From NCBI GenBank assembly GCA_019119595.1, contig DWWS01000016.1, forward strand, positions 27,744-91,743: a stretch of DNA of 64,000 bases, read 5' to 3'. The notes below the pieces were generated by a model. The model ran no database searches. It was not told the origin of the DNA and saw nothing but the letters and a program-made list of their open reading frames with translations. Origin of the DNA: Candidatus Eisenbergiella merdavium (GTDB taxonomy: Bacteria > Bacillota > Clostridia > Lachnospirales > Lachnospiraceae). This document shows positions 7,010-16,266 of the stretch, one piece after another; the first letter of the stretch is position 1; the number at the start of each line of letters is the position of its first letter. The position numbers and the translations under genes are program-made.

Positions 7010-8515
7010 ATGGAAAAAAAGAGAAAACAGGTCATCCTGCTGATGACGGATACCACGAGATTTGACATGCTTGGCTGTTATGGGAACAGCGGAATGAAGA
7101 CGCCGAATCTGGACGCGCTGGCGGAGGAGGGAATCCGCTTTGAGCGCGCCTACACCTGCCAGCCGGTCTGCGGGCCGGCGAGGTCGGCGATCTTTACGGG
7201 AACCTATCCCCATTCCTGCGGGGGCTTCACCAACAGCTACGCGCTGGGAGCCAATGTGAAGACCATCGGGCAGAGGCTGACCGACAACGGTATCCACGCG
7301 GCATATATCGGAAAGTATCACCTGGACGGGGGAGATTATTTCGGCCTGGGCCGCTGCCCGGAGGGCTGGGATGAGGAATACTGGTATGACATGCGCATGT
7401 ATCTGAACGAGCTGACGCCCGAGGAGCGGGTGCGTTCCCGTCAGGACGGGCAGAACGAGGGGATTACGGAGGATTTCCTGTACGCGAACCGGGTGTGCAG
7501 GAGGGCGGTGGATTTCCTGAACCGATACGGGGAGGAGGACTTTTTCCTGACGGTATCCCTGGATGAGCCGCACGGGCCGTCCCTGTGTCCGGAGCCCTAT
7601 TCATCCATGTATCAGGACTATGAGTTTCCCAAATATCCCAATGTATACGACACGCTGGAGGGAAAGCCGGACTATCAGAAGGTCTGGGCGGGAGAGCGCA
7701 GGCTTGGGGACAGAGAACAGGTGAAGATCAAGGCGCCTTCCTTCTTCGGCTGCAATTCCTATGCGGATCATGAGCTTGGAAAGGTGATCCGGGCAGCGAA
7801 GGAGTGCGCGCCGGATGCGCTGATCATCTATACCTCGGATCACGGAGACGCCCTGCAGTCCCACTGCCTGTGGTCGAAGGGCCCGGCTGCCTATGACGAG
7901 ATAGCGAGGATCCCGCTGATCATCAGCGGCGGGAAAAAGGGCGAGGTGGCGCAGGCGCCGGTTTCCCACATCAATCTGGTGCCCACCATCCTGGAATACA
8001 TGGGCCTTCCCATTCCGAAGCTTCTGGAGGGAAAAAGCATCCTGCCCATGCTGGAGGATCCGCAGCTTGACATCAATCATGAGATCTATCTGGAATTTAC
8101 CCGCTATGAGGTGGATCATGACGGCTTCGGCGGTTTCCGCCCGATGCGCACCGTATTCGACGGAAGATATAAGCTGTCCGTGCACCTTCTGGACCGGGTG
8201 GATGAGCTGTACGACCTGGAGAGCGACCCTTATGAGATGAAAAACCTGATCCTTGAGGAAGCTTATTATGAAAAGGCGAGGGAGCTTCACGAGAAGCTGC
8301 TGAACTGGATGAATGAGACCAGAGATCCCTTCCGGGGCTACGACTGGGAGAGAAGGCCCTGGAGGAAGGAGGCAGCCGAGGCGACCTGGGATTATACGGG
8401 GTATACCAGGCAGAGGGAAAATGAGGAGTACGAGCCGAGACAGCTGGACTATTCCACCGGGCTGGAAATGGTGGAGGCCTCCCGTCCCAAGGAGAAGCTG
8501 AAGCTGGGAAAATAG
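7010..8515 (+). CDS. Arylsulfatase family protein (cysteine-type sulfatase)
   Basis: Hydrolyses sulfate esters, here probably from sulfated sugars. The 501-residue product shows the metal ligand Asp at residue 14 (MTDTTRFD), the C-x-P-x-R modification site CGPAR with Cys54, which must be oxidised to formylglycine, and TSDHGD in the metal-binding C-terminal half. Cys rather than Ser, in a likely anaerobe, could be matured by an anSME radical-SAM enzyme, which is not in the window. No signal peptide is evident, so it may act in the cytosol on imported oligosaccharides. The start at 7010 has GGAGG 5 bases upstream; an in-frame ATG at 6875 would add 45 residues encoded by the hairpin element and is less likely. 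GH88 and lyase genes follow. Confidence 0.9.
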   Translation: MEKKRKQVILLMTDTTRFDMLGCYGNSGMKTPNLDALAEEGIRFERAYTCQPVCGPARSAIFTGTYPHSCGGFTNSYALGANVKTIGQRLTDNGIHAAYIGKYHLDGGDYFGLGRCPEGWDEEYWYDMRMYLNELTPEERVRSRQDGQNEGITEDFLYANRVCRRAVDFLNRYGEEDFFLTVSLDEPHGPSLCPEPYSSMYQDYEFPKYPNVYDTLEGKPDYQKVWAGERRLGDREQVKIKAPSFFGCNSYADHELGKVIRAAKECAPDALIIYTSDHGDALQSHCLWSKGPAAYDEIARIPLIISGGKKGEVAQAPVSHINLVPTILEYMGLPIPKLLEGKSILPMLEDPQLDINHEIYLEFTRYEVDHDGFGGFRPMRTVFDGRYKLSVHLLDRVDELYDLESDPYEMKNLILEEAYYEKARELHEKLLNWMNETRDPFRGYDWERRPWRKEAAEATWDYTGYTRQRENEEYEPRQLDYSTGLEMVEASRPKEKLKLGK

Positions 8516-8548
8516 AAGGTAAAAGGCCGGAAAATGGAAGCTTTTGAC

Positions 8549-8606
8549 TTTTTGTCAACGGATTCAGGTTTTGTCAATATACTTTCCCGGACGGATTTTT
8601 TATAAT
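8549..8606 (+). promoter_or_regulatory. GH88 promoter with two direct-repeat boxes
   Basis: TTTTGTCAA occurs exactly twice, at 8550-8558 and 8569-8577, 19 bases apart. A perfect TATAAT lies at 8601-8606, with a poor -35 (TATACT) directly after the second box. Paired direct repeats about two helical turns apart, touching the -35, are typical of AraC-family activator sites. The GH88 gene begins 31 bases downstream after AGAAGGAG. Confidence 0.65.
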
Positions 8607-8637
8607 GATAAAAAAATAAAATAAGAAGGAGCGACTT

Positions 8638-9789
8638 ATGGACACAAAACTGAAAGAATGCTTCACAAAGGCGTATGACAGGGCGGCGGAGCTGATCCTG
8701 AAGGCGACGGACGAATTCACGGAGAAATTTCCGGACTCGGCCAGCGTCAACAATTTCTATCAGCCGGTGATCAATTATGAATGGACGCCGGGCTTCTGGA
8801 CAGGAGAGGTGTGGCTGGCCTGGGAAAAGCTGAAGGATGAAAAGCTGAAGAGGACCGCCGAGATCGAGGTGGACGATTTCCTCAGAAGGATCCGGGAAAA
8901 GGACGGCGTAAACCATCACGACATGGGCTTTTTGTACTGCCCTTCCTGCGTGGCGGCCTGGAAGCTGACCGGGAATGAAAAGGGAAGACAGGCTGCGCTG
9001 ATGGCTGCGGACAACCTGATGGGAAGATTCCATGAGAAAGGGCAGTTTTTCCAGGCGTGGGGAGAGCTGGGAGCGCCGAATAATTACAGGCTGATCATTG
9101 ACTGCCTTCTGAACATGCCTCTGCTGTTCTGGGCAGGGGAGGAAACAGGAGATCCCGGGTATGCCGAGAAGGCCCGCGCTCATATCCGCACCGCGATGAA
9201 GAACATCATCCGTGAGGACAATTCCACCTATCATACCTTCTTTTTTGATCCGGAGACGGGTGAACCGCTGCGCGGCGTAACGCATCAGGGCTACCGCGAC
9301 GGCTCTGCCTGGGCAAGGGGACAGGCCTGGGGGATCTACGGTTCTGCTCTGGCCTACAAGTTCCTGAGAGAGGACGACTACGTGGACATTTTCCGCAGGG
9401 TGACGGATTATTTCCTGGATCATCTGCCCAAGGACAAGATTCCGTACTGGGATTTCGATTTTACCGACGGAAGCGACGAGCCCAGAGATTCCTCCGCGTC
9501 GGCCATCGCGGTCTGCGGCATGCTTGAGATGAGCAAATATCTGCCGGAGGATCAGGCCGCCTGGTATACGCAGAAGGCGGAGGAGCTGACGGAGGCTCTG
9601 ATCCGGGAATGCGCGGTGACGGATCCGGCCGTATCCAACGGCCTGCTGCTGCACGGTACCTACGCCAAGAGCTCACCCTATAATACCTGTGCCGACAACG
9701 GCGTGGACGAGTGTGTTGCCTGGGGCGATTACTTCTATATGGAAGCGCTCACCAGATTTCTTAAGGACTGGGAGCCTTATTGGTATTGA
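8638..9789 (+). CDS. Glycoside hydrolase family 88, unsaturated glucuronyl hydrolase
   Basis: Releases the 4,5-unsaturated uronate from oligosaccharides produced by polysaccharide lyases. The 383-residue length and (alpha/alpha)6-barrel pattern fit the family. The two catalytic aspartates are visible as HHDMGF (Asp95) and LIIDCLL (Asp155), and the conserved GSAWARGQAWGIYG segment is present. There is no signal peptide, consistent with cytosolic action after import. It is followed closely by the heparinase II/III gene, which would make its substrate. Confidence 0.93.
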   Translation: MDTKLKECFTKAYDRAAELILKATDEFTEKFPDSASVNNFYQPVINYEWTPGFWTGEVWLAWEKLKDEKLKRTAEIEVDDFLRRIREKDGVNHHDMGFLYCPSCVAAWKLTGNEKGRQAALMAADNLMGRFHEKGQFFQAWGELGAPNNYRLIIDCLLNMPLLFWAGEETGDPGYAEKARAHIRTAMKNIIREDNSTYHTFFFDPETGEPLRGVTHQGYRDGSAWARGQAWGIYGSALAYKFLREDDYVDIFRRVTDYFLDHLPKDKIPYWDFDFTDGSDEPRDSSASAIAVCGMLEMSKYLPEDQAAWYTQKAEELTEALIRECAVTDPAVSNGLLLHGTYAKSSPYNTCADNGVDECVAWGDYFYMEALTRFLKDWEPYWY

Positions 9790-9821
9790 TTGATGATGCA
9801 AAACGGAATATAATAATACAA

Positions 9822-9849
9822 AGGGCCGGCTGTTCAAACAGGCGGCCCT
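9822..9849 (+). promoter_or_regulatory. Hairpin before the lyase gene
   Basis: AGGGCCG (9822-9828) pairs with CGGCCCT (9843-9849) and CTGTT with AACAG inside, with a single mismatch. No T-run follows; the GGGAG ribosome site begins 7 bases later. It may be a processing or stability element between GH88 and the lyase. Confidence 0.45.
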
Positions 9850-9869
9850 GATAATGGGAGAATATGATC

Positions 9870-11894
9870 ATGAAGATACAAGAATTTTTTGACAGACCGG
9901 ATTCCTGCTACTTTGTCCCCAATGCTGCTGCGGCAGCTTCCTACTGTAAAGAGCACTGGCCGCAGGAGGCGGAGCATATCCTGCGGATCTCAGACGAGGT
10001 ATGCGGGAATTATTTTCTGTTCGATCTGAACTGGGATATGGAGAGAACCTACGACCCGGTGGTCTTTGAAGGAGAGATCGACTGGTCGATCATGCCGAAG
10101 GGAGATCCGGAATTCGTCTGGCAGTTTAACCGCCACCGCTTTTTCATCTGCCTGGGACAGGCATACCTTCTGACCGGAGATGAAAAGTATGTGAAGGGCT
10201 TTCTTCGTCTCGCGGAGGACTGGATGAGCCGGGTGCCTCTGAATGAAAAGACACAGCAGGGGCCCTGGAGAATGCTGGAAACCGGCCTGCGCGGAGAAAC
10301 CTGGACCAAGGCCATCCGGTATTTTAAGGACAGTGAGCTGATCACGGAGGAATTTCTGGATCGTTTTACGGCCTGTCTTGCTGCCCATGCCGAGCGGCTG
10401 GTAGAGATGGGCGGCGACGCCAGACTGCAGAGCAACTGGTGCGTGCTGGAAAACAGCGGGCTGTTTGAGATCGCCCTGGGGCTTCCCCGGAATGAGAGGA
10501 CGCAGGAGTGGATCCGGATCGCTCTGGACCGCCTGGACAGATCCTCTCAGATACAGGTGTATGAGGACGGCAGCCAGTGGGAGCAGTCGCCCATGTACCA
10601 TAACGAGGTCTATCACTGCCTCTGCTGCTGTATTTATCTTGCCAGAGCCAACGGGATCCCGCTTCCCGCCGGAATGGAGGAGCGCGTGCACAGAATGGCA
10701 AGGGCCGACATGCTGTGGATGAAGCCGGACCGCCATCAGTTTACCCACGGGGACTCCGACGATACGGATCTGACGGATGTGCTGGCGATGGGCGCTTATC
10801 TGTTTGCGGATCCGGAGCTGAAATACATATCCTCTCCTTATATGGATTTTGAAAGCGCCTGGGATTTCGGGCCGGAAGCCTGGAAGGAATACGAGGCAAT
10901 GGAAGCGGCAGAGCCGCAGCTTCGTTCCGCGGTCATGGAGGATTCCGGAAACTATTATCTGCGGGAAAGCTGGGAAAAGGACGCCAACCTCCTTCACTTT
11001 GCCTGCGGAGCCATGAGCACGGGGCACTGCCATGGAGACAAGCTGCACGTGAGCCTGGTGCTGAACGGGGAAGACGTGCTGGTGGACGGAGGACGGGCCA
11101 CCTATATGGATGTGCCGCTGCGTTTTGAGCTGAAGGATAATACCGGACATAATACAACCACCGTGGACGGGAAGTCCTTTACCACGTTCGACAGCTCCTG
11201 GTACACCAGCGGGCTTTCCCTGCCGGTAAACCGCTGCTTCCGCAAGGGCGGCATTGCGGAATACGTTCAGGGCGGCCACCTGGGCTATATCCAGGAAGGG
11301 ATCTTCGTGAACCGGCGCGTGATCTGGATCAGGCCCGACATTTATGTGATCAACGACGAGTTTTACGCTGAAGGAAGCCATACCTTCCGCCAGTTTTTCC
11401 ATTTCGCTGCAGGAAGCAGGGTGGAGGCCGACGGGGACAGGGCAGTATTTGAAGGAAGAAAAACGAAGGCGTTTCTGTCCTTCCTGACGCCCGGCTGTGT
11501 TCTGGAGACGGCGGAGGGCGTCTGCTCCGGCCACTACAACCAGAGCGAATCCAATCCGCTGCTGCGCGCCGTGCTTGAGAAGGAAGGCTTTGCCAGCATG
11601 ATCACGGTCATCAACGGAGGGGCTGCCGCAGAGGCGCAGCCTGCAAGGGCAGAGCTTCTGGAGGTGTTTCATCATACCGAGGACAGGGCGGTTACGGACA
11701 GGGAGGCTCAGGCATTGCAGATCAGCCTGGGAGACAGAAGCTATGTGGTGATCATCTGCCACGACGAGGTGTTCCGCTCCTCTGACGCGGTGATCGCCGG
11801 AAACTGTATGGCCACTGGAAATGTGAGCGTATTCGATACAACGGGCCGGAAAGAGGGAGAACGTCTTTACGGCGGAGAGGTGCTGCACGTATAG
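9870..11894 (+). CDS. Heparinase II/III family polysaccharide lyase
   Basis: Predicted to cleave uronate-containing polysaccharide by beta-elimination. The N-terminal half is a helical toroid (about residues 60-330) with the family stretch QSNWCVLENSG and SQWEQSPMYHNEVYH, carrying Tyr and His residues of the kind used in catalysis. The C-terminal half is a beta-sandwich with GHCHGDKLHVSL and a DGG turn near 350-400, as in heparinase II. The ATG at 9870 is preferred over that at 9864 because GGGAG (9856-9860) is only 3 bases from the first but 9 from the second. No signal peptide is visible, so the substrate is likely an imported oligosaccharide. Exact glycan (heparin, chondroitin, alginate-like) cannot be assigned. 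Confidence 0.88.
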   Translation: MKIQEFFDRPDSCYFVPNAAAAASYCKEHWPQEAEHILRISDEVCGNYFLFDLNWDMERTYDPVVFEGEIDWSIMPKGDPEFVWQFNRHRFFICLGQAYLLTGDEKYVKGFLRLAEDWMSRVPLNEKTQQGPWRMLETGLRGETWTKAIRYFKDSELITEEFLDRFTACLAAHAERLVEMGGDARLQSNWCVLENSGLFEIALGLPRNERTQEWIRIALDRLDRSSQIQVYEDGSQWEQSPMYHNEVYHCLCCCIYLARANGIPLPAGMEERVHRMARADMLWMKPDRHQFTHGDSDDTDLTDVLAMGAYLFADPELKYISSPYMDFESAWDFGPEAWKEYEAMEAAEPQLRSAVMEDSGNYYLRESWEKDANLLHFACGAMSTGHCHGDKLHVSLVLNGEDVLVDGGRATYMDVPLRFELKDNTGHNTTTVDGKSFTTFDSSWYTSGLSLPVNRCFRKGGIAEYVQGGHLGYIQEGIFVNRRVIWIRPDIYVINDEFYAEGSHTFRQFFHFAAGSRVEADGDRAVFEGRKTKAFLSFLTPGCVLETAEGVCSGHYNQSESNPLLRAVLEKEGFASMITVINGGAAAEAQPARAELLEVFHHTEDRAVTDREAQALQISLGDRSYVVIICHDEVFRSSDAVIAGNCMATGNVSVFDTTGRKEGERLYGGEVLHV

Positions 11895-11937
11895 AGCGGC
11901 GCCGGACGTATCTTTGACGAGGAAGGGAGCGTATCAG

Positions 11938-14232
11938 ATGAAGAAAAACGGAATGGCATACCGTAGACTGTTTTTGTCCTTCATGCTCATTTTGGTGATA
12001 CCCACAGGAATGAGCCTGCTTTTCTATCTGTATTCCTACAGGACGGTCAGAGAGAGGGCAGACGCTTCCAACCGCAGTCTGATCAATACCGTGAAAAATG
12101 TTTGCGATCAGCAGATGGCCTATTATGAAAACGCCCTGGTGCAGCTTGCGCTGAACCGGTCGGTGCAGTCACTGGCCGGGGTGAAGGGGGAGTTCGGGGC
12201 CGAGAATTCCTATGAGCTTTATACCCTGTATAATGAACTCGAATCCATGTGCGTATCCATTAACAAGAACGGAAATTACTGCCTGGACGTGTTCGTCTAC
12301 TTTAAGAACAGTGAAAAGATCGTTTCCTCCTACGGGAGCATGAGCTATGACATGTACTGCGAGCTGTACAGCGGAGCTGAGGCGGAGCCAAAGGAAAAGC
12401 TGAAGCAGGAGCTTACCGAATATCATTTCCGCAGGGCGACGAGAATGGAAAACAGCTGGTACCGGGAAGGCCCGGTACTGCTGCTTACCATGGCGAACCT
12501 GCAGGGTGGATACGGGGAGACCTCAGCCATGGTGGGGCTGTGGCTGGATATGGGAGCCCTGAACCGAAGCATTGAGTCCGTATCCTGGGAGCCCGGCCTG
12601 ACCTGGATGATCCTGAATGAGGATGATCAGACCCTGAACAGCGCACAGGAGTATCCGGAGTTCGGACTGAAATACGAGGAGCTGACGGAAGAAAACGAGC
12701 AGAAGCTGATGTGGGAGGGAGAGCCCTATCTGGTGCGGACGGTGTTTTCCGAGGTGGGAAACTGGAAGTATGTGATCCTGATGCCGGAATCCCTGATCAG
12801 CGCGCAGGCGTCGCAGGTGAGGAACGTGTTCCTTCTGTCCATCATAGCGTGTATGTGCGTGGGTTTTGTGGCTGCTGTCCGGATGCTGAAGGTCAACTAT
12901 CAGCCGATCCAGAAGATCCTGGATCTGTTCCGGACGCAGGACGGGACAAAACAGGAGTATGTGGAAAATGAATTCCAGTATCTGGAGGAGAGCGCTGCCG
13001 GCTTTTTCAAGGAGCATTCGGACTTCCGGCAGAAGGTCGCGGAGAACCGGCGGGTGCTGCGGCAGTATTATCTTGCCGGCCTACTGGAAAATGTCTACGA
13101 CAGCGGAAAAAATTCCCCGGATCGGGAAGCGGCTGTGGAAGGGCTGCGGCGGGGAAACAACCTGGTGCTTCTGTATCACATCGAGGAAGCGGATACGGGA
13201 GAACAGGGAGAGGACGGTTCCCTCAGCAATCTGAGACGCTTTATCATCCGCAATGTGTTTGAGGAAGGGATCGGAGAGTATTTTCATGTGGAGACCGTGG
13301 AGCTTGGGGATACGGTTGCCATGATCGTGAACCTGGAAAACGGTCCGTCCGATTATGCGCTGAAGCTGATGGAGACGGCGGACACGCTGCAGCGGTTCAT
13401 CCGGGAAAACTTCGGCTTTACGCCGGCGGTGCTTGCCGGAACGGCCCATGAAGGGCTGGAGGGCATCCATGAATCCTACAGAGAGGCCAGGGAAGCGGAA
13501 GGCTTCATCGATGTGCTGGATGCGGAATTCGTCAGCTATGAGGAGATCAGGAACAGCTCACAGAGAAAATACGACTATCCCCAGGAGCAGGAGGGCAGGA
13601 TCATCGGCGCCCTGCTTACCCACAACGCGCAGCTTGCCGTTTCCTATATTAATAAGGTACTGGATGTGAATCTTGTGGAAAACAGACTGTCGTCCGATCT
13701 GCGTCAGTGTCTGCTCTTTGATCTGGCCGGCACGCTGATGAAGGCGGCGGAGCAGACCGGATACCCTGAAAATAACGAATTGGGGGGGGTATTATCTGAA
13801 TTGAAGGAGCTCTCCCAGCGGCTTCCGCTGGAAACCATCCGGGAAAAATTCCGTCAGATGGCGGAAAGCGTGGCGGGAGAGGAGGAAAGCGGCGACACGG
13901 CGGAAAGCAGCCAGAACCGGCAGCTCTGCCAGGACGTCCTGGAATATATCCGGAGCAATTACAGCGATCCGGATCTGAACATTTCTCAGACAGGACTGCA
14001 TTTCCACATGACTCCGGCCTATCTGTCCTCCATTTTCCGAAAAGAAACGGGGGAGAGTCTGCTGAAGGTGATCACGCAGATCCGGGTATCGGAGGCGGAA
14101 AAGCTTCTGAGGGAGGGAGTCAGCGTGGTGGAGGCAGGAGAACGTGTGGGCTTCCGGGACAGCTCCACCTTCATCCGCACCTTTAAGAAGTACGTGGGGG
14201 TCACTCCCGGACAGATAAAAAGTACAAAATGA
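11938..14232 (+). CDS. Membrane-anchored AraC-family regulator
   Basis: A 764-residue protein with a transmembrane helix at about 10-32, an extracytoplasmic sensor-like region to about 290, a second helix at about 294-316, a linker, and a C-terminal AraC-type double helix-turn-helix from about 665 (LNISQTGLHFHMTPAYLSSIF and then FRDSSTFIRTFKKY). This architecture is common among Firmicutes regulators of sugar importers and senses ligand outside the cell without a kinase. The ATG at 11938 has GGAAGGGAG upstream. It sits between the lyase and the importer and is the best candidate to bind the TTTTGTCWA boxes. A G8 run at 13782-13789 lies inside the gene (codons for Leu-Gly-Gly-Val). Confidence 0.88.
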   Translation: MKKNGMAYRRLFLSFMLILVIPTGMSLLFYLYSYRTVRERADASNRSLINTVKNVCDQQMAYYENALVQLALNRSVQSLAGVKGEFGAENSYELYTLYNELESMCVSINKNGNYCLDVFVYFKNSEKIVSSYGSMSYDMYCELYSGAEAEPKEKLKQELTEYHFRRATRMENSWYREGPVLLLTMANLQGGYGETSAMVGLWLDMGALNRSIESVSWEPGLTWMILNEDDQTLNSAQEYPEFGLKYEELTEENEQKLMWEGEPYLVRTVFSEVGNWKYVILMPESLISAQASQVRNVFLLSIIACMCVGFVAAVRMLKVNYQPIQKILDLFRTQDGTKQEYVENEFQYLEESAAGFFKEHSDFRQKVAENRRVLRQYYLAGLLENVYDSGKNSPDREAAVEGLRRGNNLVLLYHIEEADTGEQGEDGSLSNLRRFIIRNVFEEGIGEYFHVETVELGDTVAMIVNLENGPSDYALKLMETADTLQRFIRENFGFTPAVLAGTAHEGLEGIHESYREAREAEGFIDVLDAEFVSYEEIRNSSQRKYDYPQEQEGRIIGALLTHNAQLAVSYINKVLDVNLVENRLSSDLRQCLLFDLAGTLMKAAEQTGYPENNELGGVLSELKELSQRLPLETIREKFRQMAESVAGEEESGDTAESSQNRQLCQDVLEYIRSNYSDPDLNISQTGLHFHMTPAYLSSIFRKETGESLLKVITQIRVSEAEKLLREGVSVVEAGERVGFRDSSTFIRTFKKYVGVTPGQIKSTK

Positions 14233-14245
14233 TGGACATTTTATG

Positions 14246-14303
14246 TTTTATCAGTTGATTTTAATTTTTGTCTATTCAAATTACACAGAGAAAGAGATAA
14301 GAT
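14246..14303 (+). promoter_or_regulatory. Promoter and regulator boxes of the importer operon
   Basis: TTTTGTCTA at 14266-14274 abuts TTCAAA (14275-14280); a 17-base spacer leads to TAAGAT at 14298-14303. A second weaker box, TTTTATCAG, lies 20 bases upstream at 14246-14254. The box-to--10 distance (24 bases) equals that at the GH88 promoter. A small hairpin (CCTGC-AAGCAA-GCAGG, 14308-14323) follows in the leader. Confidence 0.6.
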
Positions 14304-14362
14304 AACTCCTGCAAGCAAGCAGGGTGAACAAAAACCTGCAGCAAATAAAAGGAGGAAGACTT

Positions 14363-16036
14363 ATGAGAAGAAGATGGAACAAGCCAGTTGCCATTCTGGC
14401 GACGCTGGCGATGGCCGGCTCTCTGCTGGCTGGCTGCGGAAGCAGCAAGGAGACCACCAGTGGAGAAAGCGCTGCGGCTCCTGCCGAGACGACGGCAGAA
14501 GCGGGCGGAGAAGAGGCTGCGGCCCCTGTGGAAGCAGAAGAAGTATCTTATCCTCTTGCAGAGGGCGGTTCTCTTACCTATTGGCTTCAGCTGAACCCCA
14601 ACGTATCCGCCAACTTCACCAACCTTGGCGACACCGAGCTTGGCAAGAGCTGGATCGCAAATACCGGTGTGGACATTGAATTCCAGCATCCCGCTTCCGG
14701 ACAGGAGAGCGAGCAGTTCAACCTGATCGTTGCGGACGGCAATTTCCCTGACATTATGGAATGGCAGTGGGTGAACAACTATCCCGGCGGACCGGAGAAG
14801 GCGATCGACGACGGCGTGATCATCGCTCTGAACGATGTGATCGATCAGTACTGCCCGAACCTGAAGAAGTATCTGGCAGAAAACCCGGACATTGACAGAA
14901 TGATCAAGACGGATGAAGGACATTATTTCGCATTCCCGTTCATCCGCGGTGAAAAGGGCCTGTGCTACACCGTAGGCGGCTTCATCCGTCAGGACTGGCT
15001 GGATCAGGTAGGCATGGAGGTTCCCACCACCGTTGACGAGTGGCATACCGTGCTGACCGCGTTCAAGGATGAGCTTGGCGCTACCGCTCCTCTGTGCTTT
15101 GACTGGTCAAACTTCGGAAAATCCAATCCCATCGCGTTCGCGTATGGCGTTGGTACTTCCAGCAGCAACTTTATTCTGGATGAGAACGGCGAAGTTAAGT
15201 TCTACGCTGCACAGGACGGCTACAAGGATTATCTGATGACCCTGAATCAGTGGTACAACGAAGGTCTCATCGACCGTGACCTTGCTACCCTGAACGGCGA
15301 TCAGGTTACCTCCAAGATGACCACCGATCAGGCCGGCGCTTCCGTGGGCTGGGCTGCGTCCCGTATGCAGGTTATGATGACCACCGCACAGGCGGAGAAC
15401 CCTGATTACCTGCTGGTTCCCACTCCCACTCCTACGCTGAATGCGGGCGAGACTCCGATATACGGATACATCGAGAACCAGTTCCCGGATGTTGGAGCCG
15501 CTATCACCACAAGCTGTGAGAACGTAGAACTGGCTGCGAAATTCCTGGACTACGGTTATACGGAAGAAGGACACAACCTGTTTAACTTCGGTACCGAAGG
15601 CGTATCCTACAACTGGGACGGCGACTATGCGGTATATACCGAGGAGATCACCGCGAATCCCGAAGGATGGCCGATCGCTCAGGCTCTGGGCAAGTACATC
15701 CGCGCCAACTACAACGGACCGTTCGTACAGGATATCAACTATCTGCAGGAGTATCTGCAGCTTCCTACCGCTAAGGAATGCCCGGATGTATGGGCTGTTG
15801 AGACGGCTTCCGATCACACCATGCCTCCTGTAACTCCTACGCAGGATGAGTCCAGCGAGCTGGCTACCATCCAGAACGAGCTGAAGACCTACGTGGATGA
15901 GATGACCCTGAAATTCGTTTTCGGAACCGAAAGCTTTGACAACTGGGATACCTATATCCAGACCCTGAACGATCTTGGCCTTGCAAGAGCCATTGAGATC
16001 GAAGAGGCTGCTCTGGAGCGTTACAACGCAAGATAA
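14363..16036 (+). CDS. Sugar ABC importer substrate-binding lipoprotein (LplA type)
   Basis: A 557-residue extracellular binding protein. The signal peptide ends in the lipobox LLAGC (Cys near residue 25), followed by a Ser/Ala/Glu-rich linker, so it is anchored to the membrane surface. The body shows the fold-typical stretch IVADGNFPDIMEWQWV and GEKGLCYTVGGFIRQDWLD seen in large LplA-like proteins that work with LplB/LplC permeases. The start at 14363 has GGAGGAAG 4-11 bases upstream. Two permease genes follow, and no ATPase gene is present locally, as is common where a shared MsiK-like ATPase is used. Substrate is inferred from neighbours to be an oligosaccharide with uronate or sulfate. 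Confidence 0.92.
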   Translation: MRRRWNKPVAILATLAMAGSLLAGCGSSKETTSGESAAAPAETTAEAGGEEAAAPVEAEEVSYPLAEGGSLTYWLQLNPNVSANFTNLGDTELGKSWIANTGVDIEFQHPASGQESEQFNLIVADGNFPDIMEWQWVNNYPGGPEKAIDDGVIIALNDVIDQYCPNLKKYLAENPDIDRMIKTDEGHYFAFPFIRGEKGLCYTVGGFIRQDWLDQVGMEVPTTVDEWHTVLTAFKDELGATAPLCFDWSNFGKSNPIAFAYGVGTSSSNFILDENGEVKFYAAQDGYKDYLMTLNQWYNEGLIDRDLATLNGDQVTSKMTTDQAGASVGWAASRMQVMMTTAQAENPDYLLVPTPTPTLNAGETPIYGYIENQFPDVGAAITTSCENVELAAKFLDYGYTEEGHNLFNFGTEGVSYNWDGDYAVYTEEITANPEGWPIAQALGKYIRANYNGPFVQDINYLQEYLQLPTAKECPDVWAVETASDHTMPPVTPTQDESSELATIQNELKTYVDEMTLKFVFGTESFDNWDTYIQTLNDLGLARAIEIEEAALERYNAR

Positions 16037-16060
16037 TCCGCCTGAATACCGGGCTGGACA

Positions 16061-16148
16061 GCGGCGCCCGCAGATAACGGATCATGCAGGCGCCGCGGCT
16101 GAAAAAGCTGCGAAGCCGGGGAGCCGGAAAACAGCTCCCCGGCTTTTT
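16061..16148 (+). terminator. Hairpins and attenuator-type terminator between binding protein and permeases
   Basis: GCGGCGCC (16061-16068) can pair with GGCGCCGC (16089-16096). Then AAGCCGGGGAGC (16113-16124) pairs perfectly with GCTCCCCGGC plus TT (16134-16145) and runs into TTTTT. A strong intrinsic terminator inside the operon would give more binding protein than permease. Confidence 0.8.
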
Positions 16149-16266
16149 GTGAAAAGGGTCTGCGGCACGGAAGCCTTTGCCATGCAGCGGATGGGGCGCA
16201 GGACGCGCCATGCGCTGTGCGGCAAAGGAGAAAGGGCCGCAGGCTGCCGAAAGAGAGGATAGTGCG

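Noticed and set aside
9990..11888. 632-codon open frame antisense to the heparinase II/III gene
   Set aside because: Product rich in His/Gln/Leu of shadow type; sense gene has clear family motifs.
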